From an uncultured Bacteroidales bacterium (lineage in GTDB: Bacteria > Bacteroidota > Bacteroidia > Bacteroidales > Paludibacteraceae), in the NCBI GenBank assembly GCA_900321005.1, contig ONUF01000001.1, forward strand, positions 62,001-126,000: DNA of 64,000 nucleotides. Reading direction: 5' to 3'. The notes under the pieces were generated by a model, which ran no database searches, was not told where the DNA came from, and saw nothing but the letters and a program-made list of their open reading frames with translations. The translations under genes were made by a program, and so were the position numbers. How positions within the stretch are numbered: the first letter of the stretch is position 1; every line of letters begins with the position of its first letter. This document shows, one piece after another, positions 55,001 to 62,259 of the stretch.

Positions 55001-58000
55001 AGACGGGCGTCCTGCATAGAGGAATGAATAATGGCTTTGGTCACTTTTTGACGATAGCCTTTGAAGCGCATTTTTTCCGGATTATATAATTCGGTTCTGC
55101 CGTCGCGCGAGAAACGCTGGTTGTCGTAGTAGTAGGTCAGGATGCCCGTGGACTCATCGAACGCGGTATAGACTTCCGTATCATCCTTGAAGGTGAAGTA
55201 GCCTGCCTGCCCTGTTATGTCCGGACGGGCGTACATCTTGTTGGTAAAGTACTCATTGTATGCCGTTCCATTACCGCCTTTAAGCACGCTGCAGTTATAG
55301 AACATCGCGGTATGAGTGCTCAATGCCTGGCTTAAACTCCAGTCGCTGTTGCAGTAGATGGTTGTCAGTGCCGAGCAGTTGAAGAACATTTGCTGCATGT
55401 TGGTAACTTTGTCGGTCTTGAACGAACGGACATCCAGTTCGGTCAGTTTGCTACAACCGGAGAACATATCTTTCATGTTCGTCACGTTGACGGTATAGAG
55501 GTTGCTGAGGTCCAGCTCTTTCAAACCGGTACAATACTTGAACATGCCGCTCATATCCGTCACGTTCTCGGTGTTGAGCGGGCTCAGATCGAGCTTTTCA
55601 AGTGAGGTACTCCATGCGAACATTTCGTGCATATCCGTCACCTTGTCGGTGTTAAGCGGGCTCAGATCGAGTTCAGTCAGTCCCGAACAGCCGTAGAACA
55701 TAGCGCTCATGTTCTCCACCTTCTCGGTGTTGAGAGAACTCAGGTCGAGTTTGGCGAGGCCGGAGCAGGAATAGAACATGCCGCTCATATCCGTCACGTT
55801 GAAGGTGTTGAGGTTCTCCATACCGGTGATTTGCGTGAGGTTGTGCAGGCGATAGCTGTTGCTCACTCCGTCCACCGTCTCCTCTCCGCCGTAGAACATG
55901 TTTTTGGTGGAAGTCAGTTTGGCTTCCGTCATGGAGGCGTCTATGACAGCTTTTGTTATCAATGCGTTGTAGTCCTTGAAGCGGACTGCATCGGGGTCGT
56001 TGACGGGGTCATAGAACACGATGACACCTTCGCGGTAGTTATACTGGTCGTCGTAGTAATAGGTGAGCGTATAGGAGCTGGCGTCGTACTCGGTATATAC
56101 CTTCGGTTCTGCCGGCTCTCTCACATCGGCTACCAAACGTACCGACTGACCGAAATAGAGGGTGCGGTCTTTGGTCGCATTATTGCTTGAGGAGGAGAAG
56201 TAGTCGCTGAAAGCACGCTGTGCCGAGTAAGCCGTAGAGGACCAGTAGTAACCTACCGAGCCCGGAGAGCTGACCGTGTTCGACACGCCGTTGTAATAGC
56301 GATAACCTGCTGCGGGGAGGAAGACAGCACCTGCCTCCTGCATCTTGCCCCACTGCTCGGAAGTGTAGTTGTTCACAACATAGTAGAAGTCGGATACCAT
56401 GCCTGCGGTAAACTGGCAACCTTCTGGCAGCTTCCACGAGTCGGGCAGGATGACGATACCAGCGATGTCATTGACTTTGGCGGCACCGTACTTGTCGGCG
56501 GCATCGGCACGGTAGCTGAACAGGTAGTTCCACTCGTCGGATGTCAGGGTGCGCCATGTGCCCGGAGCATCCGTGCCGATGGGGTTCGTACCCCAGTCCG
56601 TGAACAAAGAGTAGTCTGCGCTGGTAGTGGACGTCTTGGTAGGAGCATTGCCCGTACCCCAACCGAAAAGGTCTATCCAACCCTCGTAGGTGTCGGAGAT
56701 ATTGGCATTGTTCACTCCGTAGTAGTCCCACTCATGCTCGGCGAAACTCCATGTGCCGGTGGATGCCTGGTAGCGCAGGTTGCCCGGCGAGAACTGCACC
56801 TTCTTCTTGTCGCCTACGGTGAACGACGTGTGGTCGTCATCATCGCCGCCACCGCCGCTTACGGGAACGAAGATGGCGGAAACGGTCAGGTCTTCACGTA
56901 CGGTCACATAGCGCGGGTTGGCGGTGCTGCCGTCCGACCAACGGCTGAACTTGTAGTCTTTGTCCGGCGTAGCGGTCAGCTTTGCCACTTGACCTTTCTG
57001 GTATGTTCCGCTTCCCTTAGCCGTGCCGTGACCTTCCGAACTGACGGTGATCGTGAAGGATGGTGCATCCTCAGGGACACGTACCAAGCGCACGCTGCGA
57101 CCATAATGGTTGTAATAGCCGGCACTGGGGGAGGCAGTGGTTCGCCCGAAGAAGAAATAGCGGCCTTGTGACTGGCTGAACTGCGAGTTGATCCAATAGT
57201 AACCGTATGCATCAAAGAAGGACAGGTCAAGCAAATTGCCGTTGCGGTAACCGGCTGCCGGCAGGAAGATGGCACCCGCCCTCTCCATGCGATACCAGCT
57301 GAAGTCGTCGAACACATTGTCGTTCCAGTCGTTCGTTCCTACCTCCTGGTCTTTTCCGTGCCAGGTGAAAGTGAGGCCTGCCGGCGTCTGGAAATCGTCT
57401 GGCAGGAGAATATAGCCGTGTACGCCGTTGACGGTGCCGTGACCGCGCAGGTTGCCGGCAAATTGTCGCAGGTTGAGCAGGTGGGTCCATTCGCTGATGC
57501 TCATCGTACGCCATGTACCCGGCGCGTCGTTTTCTATCTGATTGTAAACGCCCCAGTCCGCGTATGCGTGATCCCCGACAAGTCCTTCCTCGCTATACAG
57601 ATAGTCCGCCGACTCCTTGCTCGCCGACCACGGCTGATATGCCTTGGCACCGCTGTCCCAGCCGCTGGTAGCCCAGCCGAACAGGTCAATCAGACCGTAG
57701 TAGGACTCGGAGATATTCTTGTTGTCTTCGCCGATATAGTTCCACTGGTTGGTAGCGAAACGCCACGAACCCGGCTGCGTCGTACCGTCAGCGCAGGCGT
57801 GAGAACCGCGAGCGGCGTTGAACTGAAGGTTACCCTGCGAGAACTGTATCTGGTCGCCTTCATCGTTGATGGTGAACCGTCCGTTGGGGTAGTCGGGACG
57901 TGTGAAATAACCTGGCTGTCCCTCTCCTCTGTCCATGCGGGCGTATGTCTTGTCGGTATGAGTACCGTCGAACGGACTGCCCATGCCGCCTGTCAGCGAA

Positions 58001-60039
58001 CTGCAACCGTCGAACATCTCGGTCGATGCGGCAGAGGATGCACTCCAGTTGTTCTTGCAATAGATGGTGGTCAGCGAACGGCAGTCGGCGAACACCATGC
58101 TCATCAGCTTGACGTTGTCGAGAATGAAACCGGTCACATCCAGAACCGTGAGCTGCCTGCACCCGAAGAACATAGTGTTGAGGTTCTCTACGTTCCGGGT
58201 GTTGATGGGGGTGACATCCAGATCACGCAAGAACGAGCAGTTCCGGAACATGCCGGACATATCCTTCACGCGGGAGTAGTTGATATTCTCCAGTCCTTCC
58301 ACCCATTCGAGGGCCGTGAGGCTGTTCTCGCCCTTGCCGCCGTAGAACATATTGGCAAGGCTGCGGAGGCTTGCTTTCTTGAACGACTTGTCAATCACCG
58401 CTTTCTTCACTTTGTTGGCATAGCCCTCAAAACGCACGGTGCCGCCGTTCAGAGGCTTGTAGAGCTCTGCTATGGACGTCTGCTCGCGGTCGTGACGAAG
58501 ATCGTCGTAATAGTAGGTCAGGATGCCCGTGGACTCGTCGAAGGCGGTGTAAGCCTCTCTTACCTTGGCCGTGAAGTAACCCTTCGCGCCTTCTTCCGTG
58601 TCCGGAAGGGCGTACGAGTTGTCGATATTGTCCTGACCGTTGCACTCGGTGCCGAATTCACCGACCAGCGAAACGCAGTCGTAGAACATCTCTGACGAGT
58701 TGGCAGGGCTTATGCTCCAGTCCTGGTTGCAATAGATAGCGCTCAGAGACTCGCAACCTGCGAACATCGAGGACATGTCGATGACACCGGAGATGTTGAA
58801 ACTGGTCAGGTTCAGTTCTGTCAATGACGAGCAGCCGTAGAACATTTGGCTCAGGTCTTTTACATTGGCAGTCAGGGCAAGAGGAGTAACATCCAGCTCC
58901 TCAAGCGACGAGCAGCCGAGGAACATGCCGGACAGGTCGGTCACGTTCTCGTAATGGAGCATTTCCAAACCTTCAATCTCCTTCAGGTTCTTGAGAATAC
59001 CTCGCGGACTGGAACCGTAGAACATATTGGCAAGAGTGCGACGGTGAGCGTCTTGCATCGACGGGTACATGATGGCTTTCTTCACCTTCTCGGCATAGCC
59101 CTCGAAGCGCACATAGCCTTCGACATCCTCGGCGGGATAGAGCTCTTCTATGCCATCGTGCGTGCCGCGCAGGTGATCATAATGATATTCGAGCGTACCC
59201 GTCGCTTCGTCGAACACGGTGTAGGTCTCCGTGATGGGAGAGAAATAACCCGGCTCGCTGCTGCCCAAGTCGATGCGGGCGTAGGTCTTGTCGATGTTGT
59301 TCTCGCCGTCGCACGCGGTCCCGGAGACACCAACCAACGAATGACATTCTTTGAACAGATTATGGGATTCCGTCAACGTCTCGCTTGCGCTCCAGTTGTT
59401 GTTGCAATAGATGGTCTTCAGGTCAAAACAGCCGTAGAACATGTCTTGCACCGTCGTCGCCTTGACCATGTCAAAGTTGCGGAGGTTAATCTCTTTGAGT
59501 GCGTGGCAGTCTTTGAACATGGCGTACATGCTCTTCACTTTCCGGGTGTCGAAACTGCTCAGGTTGAGAGACGTGAGCGATTGACAACTGAAGAACATAG
59601 CGTACATATCTGTTACATTCTTCGTGTTGAACCTGCTCAGGTCAACATCCTTCAGTGCGGAACACTGATAGAACATACCATTCATCGATTCCACTTTGTC
59701 CGTGACGAGGTTGCTCATGCCCTCGATGGAAGCCATTTTCCGGAGTCCTTCGAACATTCTGTACATCGAAGTGAGCCCTGCATCTTTCATCGAAGCGTCA
59801 ATGACGGCCTTTGTCACTTGGTCTTTATAGTCCTTGAAACGTTTGGCATCCGGATCGTTCACCGGATCATAGATCTCGGTGATTTCGCCCGAAGCCGTAC
59901 GCGATTCACGCTTGTCGTCATAGTAATAGGTAAGCGTACCTTTTGACTCATTGAAGGAGGTGTAGACCTCTTTGGCTCCGGCCTTGGCGCCAATACTCAG
60001 CAGCACCGCTGCCATCAGTAAGAATAATTTGTTTCGCAT
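52060..60039 (-). CDS. giant BspA-like surface protein with DUF285 repeats
   Basis: A 2659-residue protein with signal peptide (MRNKLFLLMAAVLLSIGAKA). It holds seven modules, each opening with a YTAFDESTGILTYYYDD-type strand pair and a VKKAVIDxSM-type segment. Each continues with DUF285 (BspA-type leucine-rich) repeats such as NVTNMSAMFYGCSGLTELDL. Three modules precede and four follow two copies of a domain similar to the Fibrobacter major paralogous (FISUMP) type (around 57890-57040 and 56830-56110, each with AGAxFLPAAGYR and SVRLV). Between them is a Big-type repeat (YKFSRWSDGSTANPRY). It ends in a short tail (MDGMIYILRDGKIFTPTGVQVK). BspA-type proteins mediate binding to host proteins or other bacteria. 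Start chosen at 60039, 36 bp after the likely transcription start. Confidence 0.9.
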   Translation of the reverse strand: MRNKLFLLMAAVLLSIGAKAGAKEVYTSFNESKGTLTYYYDDKRESRTASGEITEIYDPVNDPDAKRFKDYKDQVTKAVIDASMKDAGLTSMYRMFEGLRKMASIEGMSNLVTDKVESMNGMFYQCSALKDVDLSRFNTKNVTDMYAMFFSCQSLTSLNLSSFDTRKVKSMYAMFKDCHALKEINLRNFDMVKATTVQDMFYGCFDLKTIYCNNNWSASETLTESHNLFKECHSLVGVSGTACDGENNIDKTYARIDLGSSEPGYFSPITETYTVFDEATGTLEYHYDHLRGTHDGIEELYPAEDVEGYVRFEGYAEKVKKAIMYPSMQDAHRRTLANMFYGSSPRGILKNLKEIEGLEMLHYENVTDLSGMFLGCSSLEELDVTPLALTANVKDLSQMFYGCSSLTELNLTSFNISGVIDMSSMFAGCESLSAIYCNQDWSISPANSSEMFYDCVSLVGEFGTECNGQDNIDNSYALPDTEEGAKGYFTAKVREAYTAFDESTGILTYYYDDLRHDREQTSIAELYKPLNGGTVRFEGYANKVKKAVIDKSFKKASLRSLANMFYGGKGENSLTALEWVEGLENINYSRVKDMSGMFRNCSFLRDLDVTPINTRNVENLNTMFFGCRQLTVLDVTGFILDNVKLMSMVFADCRSLTTIYCKNNWSASSAASTEMFDGCSSLTGGMGSPFDGTHTDKTYARMDRGEGQPGYFTRPDYPNGRFTINDEGDQIQFSQGNLQFNAARGSHACADGTTQPGSWRFATNQWNYIGEDNKNISESYYGLIDLFGWATSGWDSGAKAYQPWSASKESADYLYSEEGLVGDHAYADWGVYNQIENDAPGTWRTMSISEWTHLLNLRQFAGNLRGHGTVNGVHGYILLPDDFQTPAGLTFTWHGKDQEVGTNDWNDNVFDDFSWYRMERAGAIFLPAAGYRNGNLLDLSFFDAYGYYWINSQFSQSQGRYFFFGRTTASPSAGYYNHYGRSVRLVRVPEDAPSFTITVSSEGHGTAKGSGTYQKGQVAKLTATPDKDYKFSRWSDGSTANPRYVTVREDLTVSAIFVPVSGGGGDDDDHTSFTVGDKKKVQFSPGNLRYQASTGTWSFAEHEWDYYGVNNANISDTYEGWIDLFGWGTGNAPTKTSTTSADYSLFTDWGTNPIGTDAPGTWRTLTSDEWNYLFSYRADAADKYGAAKVNDIAGIVILPDSWKLPEGCQFTAGMVSDFYYVVNNYTSEQWGKMQEAGAVFLPAAGYRYYNGVSNTVSSPGSVGYYWSSTAYSAQRAFSDYFSSSSNNATKDRTLYFGQSVRLVADVREPAEPKVYTEYDASSYTLTYYYDDQYNYREGVIVFYDPVNDPDAVRFKDYNALITKAVIDASMTEAKLTSTKNMFYGGEETVDGVSNSYRLHNLTQITGMENLNTFNVTDMSGMFYSCSGLAKLDLSSLNTEKVENMSAMFYGCSGLTELDLSPLNTDKVTDMHEMFAWSTSLEKLDLSPLNTENVTDMSGMFKYCTGLKELDLSNLYTVNVTNMKDMFSGCSKLTELDVRSFKTDKVTNMQQMFFNCSALTTIYCNSDWSLSQALSTHTAMFYNCSVLKGGNGTAYNEYFTNKMYARPDITGQAGYFTFKDDTEVYTAFDESTGILTYYYDNQRFSRDGRTELYNPEKMRFKGYRQKVTKAIIHSSMQDARLTSTKNMFCAGTQMVGSHEEVYGLTNLSSVEGLDNLVTDYVEDMSGMFYSCSGLAKLDLSSFNTANVTNMSNMFYECSSLTELNLNSFNTGKVTNMSNMFFACMWLTTIYCNNSWNESTVLASSTNMFEGCRSLVGGNGTKYDSSHTSVAYAHPDKEGNPGYFTEKAVITGPEVYTVFDATTGTLTYYYNDQRAAHEAAGEITEPYDPVNDPDAIRFKDYYDQVKKAVIDESMKNAGLTSMKNMFYGTGYGDIDGNYTDLNLSEMTEIEGMENLVTDDVTNMSAMFYHCYSLTSLDLSKFNTENVTNMRYMFCNCSRLNSLDLSSFNTSNVTDMPAMFGECENLTSLDLSSFNTSNVEDMAEMFYGCKSLTSLDLSSFNTGKVTKMSYMFYGCEKLTSLDLSKFNTEKVTNMSGMFDDCGALTSLDLSTFNTEKVTIMEYMFRNCGALTSLDLSKFNTEKVTDMEYMFSGCSALQTIFCNKDLSASTVLTNSNGMFNGCTSLVGGNGTTYDENHTDAAYAHPDGGKSDPGYFFEKKTEVYTAFSETTGILTYYYDDQRAVHRAAGEITEPYDPVNNPDAVRFEDYHDQVLKAVIDESMKEAGLTSMRNLFYGGYEEINGNYIYYSLSKMTKIEGMENLVVDKVEVMWSMFEGCSSLTSIDLSHFNAAIVNNISGMFADCHSLVSLDLTSFSTKYLIAIQTFRDCKALTTILCNEDWSKISLSEDMFKGCTSLVGGMGTTYDENHTDAAYAHPDKEDNPGYFTEKDLQPLPNDETTTFDFTVIDPNNSELIDVTLGASDKYNSTEGRIEISTTNTAEEIDQKLNDAFEGAASLRSLLPGTITFELEGPGEGKIEIDCQTLPGYTIKVRIAEYGEAYITSTVEQALRGKATVTYSVAQKTYVVIYLEGTSEAAAPARIARSEKEGEDAGAYIYSITITPKKVSQGIDDVQSDQVQSTKVFMDGMIYILRDGKIFTPTGVQVK

Positions 60040-60080
60040 AATGTTTGATTTATTTATATTTGCATCCAATTTTGCCACTG

Positions 60081-60112
60081 CAAAATTACAAATATTTATT
60101 GATATATGCAAA
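60081..60112 (-). promoter_or_regulatory. Bacteroidota-type promoter of the BspA-like gene
   Basis: Minus strand: TTTG (60112-60109), 20 nt, TAATTTTG (60088-60081). Confidence 0.8.
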
Positions 60113-60212
60113 TAATCTTTTAAAAATAAGCGAAACAATCACAAAAAGTGGCCGTAGAGCACAAAAAATTACAATAATTTTTCGACATACGCAAGAAAAA
60201 GATACACAAATA

Positions 60213-60244
60213 TTTGCACATGTCAAAAAAAAGCAGTACCTTTG
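60213..60244 (+). promoter_or_regulatory. Bacteroidota-type promoter of tRNA-Leu
   Basis: TTTG (60213-60216), 20 nt, TACCTTTG (60237-60244), 23 bp before the tRNA. rsmF starts 11 bp after the tRNA and probably shares the transcript. Confidence 0.85.
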
Positions 60245-60302
60245 CAGCCGATTTTGATGAAAATCGAGCCGCGATGGTGGAATCGGTAGACACGAAGGAC
60301 TT

Positions 60303-60856
60303 TAGCGAAACAGTTTTTGTTTATGTCTAAACGAAAATGGACTGATCAAGATTTTGTTGAAGCGGTGCGTACAAGTTTCTCTTACGCGCAAGTAATTGCG
60401 AAATTACATTTACGCGTAGCGGGCAGCAACTACGATACCGTCAAACGCAAAATTGAAGAGTTACACCTTTGCTCCGCGAAGGCGTGAAACAGCGTAAATG
60501 TGAGTGCTGCGGATTGACAGAATGGCAAGGTCAACCTATAGCGTTGGAGTTACATCACATCAATGCTATTCGCGATGACCAGCGATTGGAAAACCTCCAA
60601 TTGCTATGCCCCAATTGTCATGCCCTTACTACCAACTATCGAGGTAAGAACAAAGGTAAAGAGTGCTCAGGTCGAAAGGCCTGAAGTAGAAGTGGGCTAA
60701 TTCGGAGAATGTAGCAGCCTTTAAATGCTAAGAACGCCGAGCTAAGTGGCGGAAACGCCTAAATGTGTAGAGACTATATACCCACAACCTACCTCCTTAG
60801 GGACACGGTTAAGACATAGTCCAAGCAGACGCTGAGTGATCGACAGCGAATGTACG
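60303..60856 (+). ncRNA. group I self-splicing intron in tRNA-Leu(UAA)
   Basis: A 554-nt intron with the sequence hallmarks of group I: the exon ends in U and the intron ends in G (60856). Conserved core elements are in order: Q-like AACGCCGAGCTAAG (60733-60746), a P5-type hairpin GGCG-GAAA-CGCC (60748-60759), R-like GTGTAGAGACTA (60765-60776) and S-like AAGACATAGTCC (60811-60822). P7 is a perfect 6-bp pair GACTAT (60772-60777) with ATAGTC (60816-60821). A closing hairpin CGCTG/CAGCG (60830-60848) fits P9. A possible guide pairing for P1 is ACTT of the exon with GAGT at 60661-60664 (U-G at the splice site), followed by a P2-like hairpin at 60667-60684. That would put the protein-coding insert inside the P1 loop. 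P1, P3 and P8 were not folded with certainty. Confidence 0.87.
60323..60684 (+). pseudogene. broken HNH homing endonuclease gene inside the intron
   Basis: Two overlapping frames match the two ends of one HNH endonuclease. Frame 1 (60323-60487, 54 residues) has the DNA-binding start typical of intron HNH proteins (KRKWTDQDFVEAVRTSFSYA, then NYDTVKRKIEELHL) and stops early. Frame 2 (60469-60684) has the nuclease half: zinc-type CECCGLTEW, the HNH core LELHHINAIRDDQRLENLQL and CPNCHALTTNYRGKNK. The usual middle part of about 35-40 residues is missing and the frames differ, so a deletion with frameshift is the simplest reading. The active-site residues remain intact, so the loss is probably recent. 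A programmed frameshift is unlikely. Confidence 0.82.
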
Positions 60857-60918
60857 AAAATCCTTTGGCCAGTGATGGCTGTGTGGGTTCAAGTCCCACT
60901 CGCGGTACGAATTTTCTT

Positions 60919-62259
60919 ATGCTGCCCGTTGAATTCATAGAGAGTATGCGACAGCAGCTGGGCAATGAAGCAGAACTGCTGTTACGGGCGCTGGAAACGG
61001 CGCCCGTAACGTCTATACGCCTCAATTCCAAACTGGATGTCCTGACTTTCGAATGCGACACCGATGAGGTGCCGTGGCATATCGACGGCTATTATCTTTC
61101 CGAGCGGCCGCAGTTCACCCTTGACCCGCTTTTCCATGCCGGTTGTTACTATGTACAGGAAGCCAGTTCGATGTTCATCCAGCAGGCGCTCGAGCAGTAT
61201 GTCGATCCTTCCTCAATAGTGCTCGACCTCTGTGCCGCGCCGGGCGGCAAATCGACCCTCATCAGTGAATACCTCGGCGAAGACGGACTGCTGCTGAGCA
61301 ACGAAGTAGTGCGTCAGCGCGTGTTTATCCTCAGCGAGAACATCCAGAAATGGGGCAACGGCAACACCGTCGTCACGCATAACACCGCCGCCGAATACGG
61401 CGAACGCTGCAAGCATATCTTCGATTGTATATTGGTCGATGCCCCGTGTTCGGGCGAAGGTATGTTCCGAAAAGACGAACAGGCCCGCAGCGAATGGAGT
61501 AAGCAAGCCGTGCGTCAGTGCGCGGAGCGTCAACGTGCCATCCTGATGGACGTATGGGATGCCCTCAAACCCGGTGGAGTGTTGCTCTATTCCACCTGCA
61601 CCTTCAACGAGGAGGAGAACGAGAAGAATGTCGAATGGCTCGCCGACAGTCTGGGTGCCGAAGTGCTGCCGATAGACTATGACCCGTCGTGGGGCATCGT
61701 CGAAGGTACGGTGGGCTATCATTTCTACCCGCACAAGACCAAAGGCGAAGGATTCTATCTCTGCGCGCTGCGTAAGAACGACGAACTGCTCGATCCGGCG
61801 AAGATCAAAGCGCCGAAGAAAGAAAACGCCATGCCGCACCCCGAATACATGCCGGTGATGCGCTCGTGGCTCCAACATCCCGATAACTGGGCTATCCGTT
61901 ACTCCGACCGCTTCGCGACCGCCTATCCGCTCAAATACAAAGAGATCATCGATTGGTTCTCCACCCAACTGACCTGTATCTCCACCGGTTTCGGTCTTGG
62001 CGAGGAACGCGGCAAAGGTATCGCTCCGCAGCATAGCTTGAGTATGACGAAAGACTTCCGTAAGGAAGCCTTCCCATCTGTTGCTTTGACCCGCGAACAG
62101 GCCCTGGCTTATCTGCGTACCGAGGCGTTGAATCTTACCGACGTCCCCCTCGGTTTGCTCCTTTTGACTTATGAGGGTGTCCCCCTCGGTTTCGCGAAAA
62201 ACGTCGGGAACCGCCAGAACAACCTTTACCCGAACGAATGGCGTATTCGTCATCTTTAG
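60919..62259 (+). CDS. rsmF: RsmF/NOL1-NOP2-sun family 16S rRNA (cytosine-5) methyltransferase
   Basis: S-adenosylmethionine-dependent m5C methyltransferase of rRNA (or tRNA). The 446-residue product has motif I LDLCAAPGGKSTLI (about residues 103-116), VDAPCSGEGMFRKD (motif IV with one catalytic Cys) and LYSTCTFNEEENE (motif VI with the other). A C-terminal RNA-binding PUA-like domain ends GFAKNVGNRQNNLYPNEWRI. The frame is open upstream into the tRNA, so ATG 60919 is taken as start. The last 125 bp overlap the end of rhlE on the other strand. Confidence 0.95.
   Translation: MLPVEFIESMRQQLGNEAELLLRALETAPVTSIRLNSKLDVLTFECDTDEVPWHIDGYYLSERPQFTLDPLFHAGCYYVQEASSMFIQQALEQYVDPSSIVLDLCAAPGGKSTLISEYLGEDGLLLSNEVVRQRVFILSENIQKWGNGNTVVTHNTAAEYGERCKHIFDCILVDAPCSGEGMFRKDEQARSEWSKQAVRQCAERQRAILMDVWDALKPGGVLLYSTCTFNEEENEKNVEWLADSLGAEVLPIDYDPSWGIVEGTVGYHFYPHKTKGEGFYLCALRKNDELLDPAKIKAPKKENAMPHPEYMPVMRSWLQHPDNWAIRYSDRFATAYPLKYKEIIDWFSTQLTCISTGFGLGEERGKGIAPQHSLSMTKDFRKEAFPSVALTREQALAYLRTEALNLTDVPLGLLLLTYEGVPLGFAKNVGNRQNNLYPNEWRIRHL

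Larger units (their letters stand above)
60268..60907 (+). tRNA. tRNA-Leu (anticodon UAA) interrupted by a group I intron
   Basis: The 5' part is 60268-60302 and the 3' part 60857-60907. Joined they give an 86-nt class II tRNA: acceptor GCCGCGA/TCGCGGT (one G-U pair), anticodon stem AAGGA/TCCTT, loop CTTAAAA (anticodon TAA), a long variable arm, T stem GTGGG/CCCAC with TTCAAGT loop, and discriminator A. CCA is not encoded. Without removal of the intron the anticodon loop cannot form, so splicing is needed for the tRNA to function. The break is after U34, the same place as in the tRNA-Leu(UAA) intron of cyanobacteria and plastids. Confidence 0.93.

Noticed and set aside
57358-58695. 445-residue plus-strand open frame
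   Set aside because: Antisense shadow of the BspA-like gene. The translation only mirrors the repeats of the real gene, and there is no promoter or family match. The same holds for the plus-strand frames at 53239-54225 and 58846-59946.
52060-60039. CRISPR-like or satellite repeats in the BspA-like region
   Set aside because: The repeats are 69 bp or longer, keep the reading frame and encode DUF285 units; they are protein repeats.
60469-60487. Programmed frameshift joining the two HNH parts
   Set aside because: No slippery heptamer or following structure was seen, and the joined protein would still lack the middle part found in related HNH proteins.
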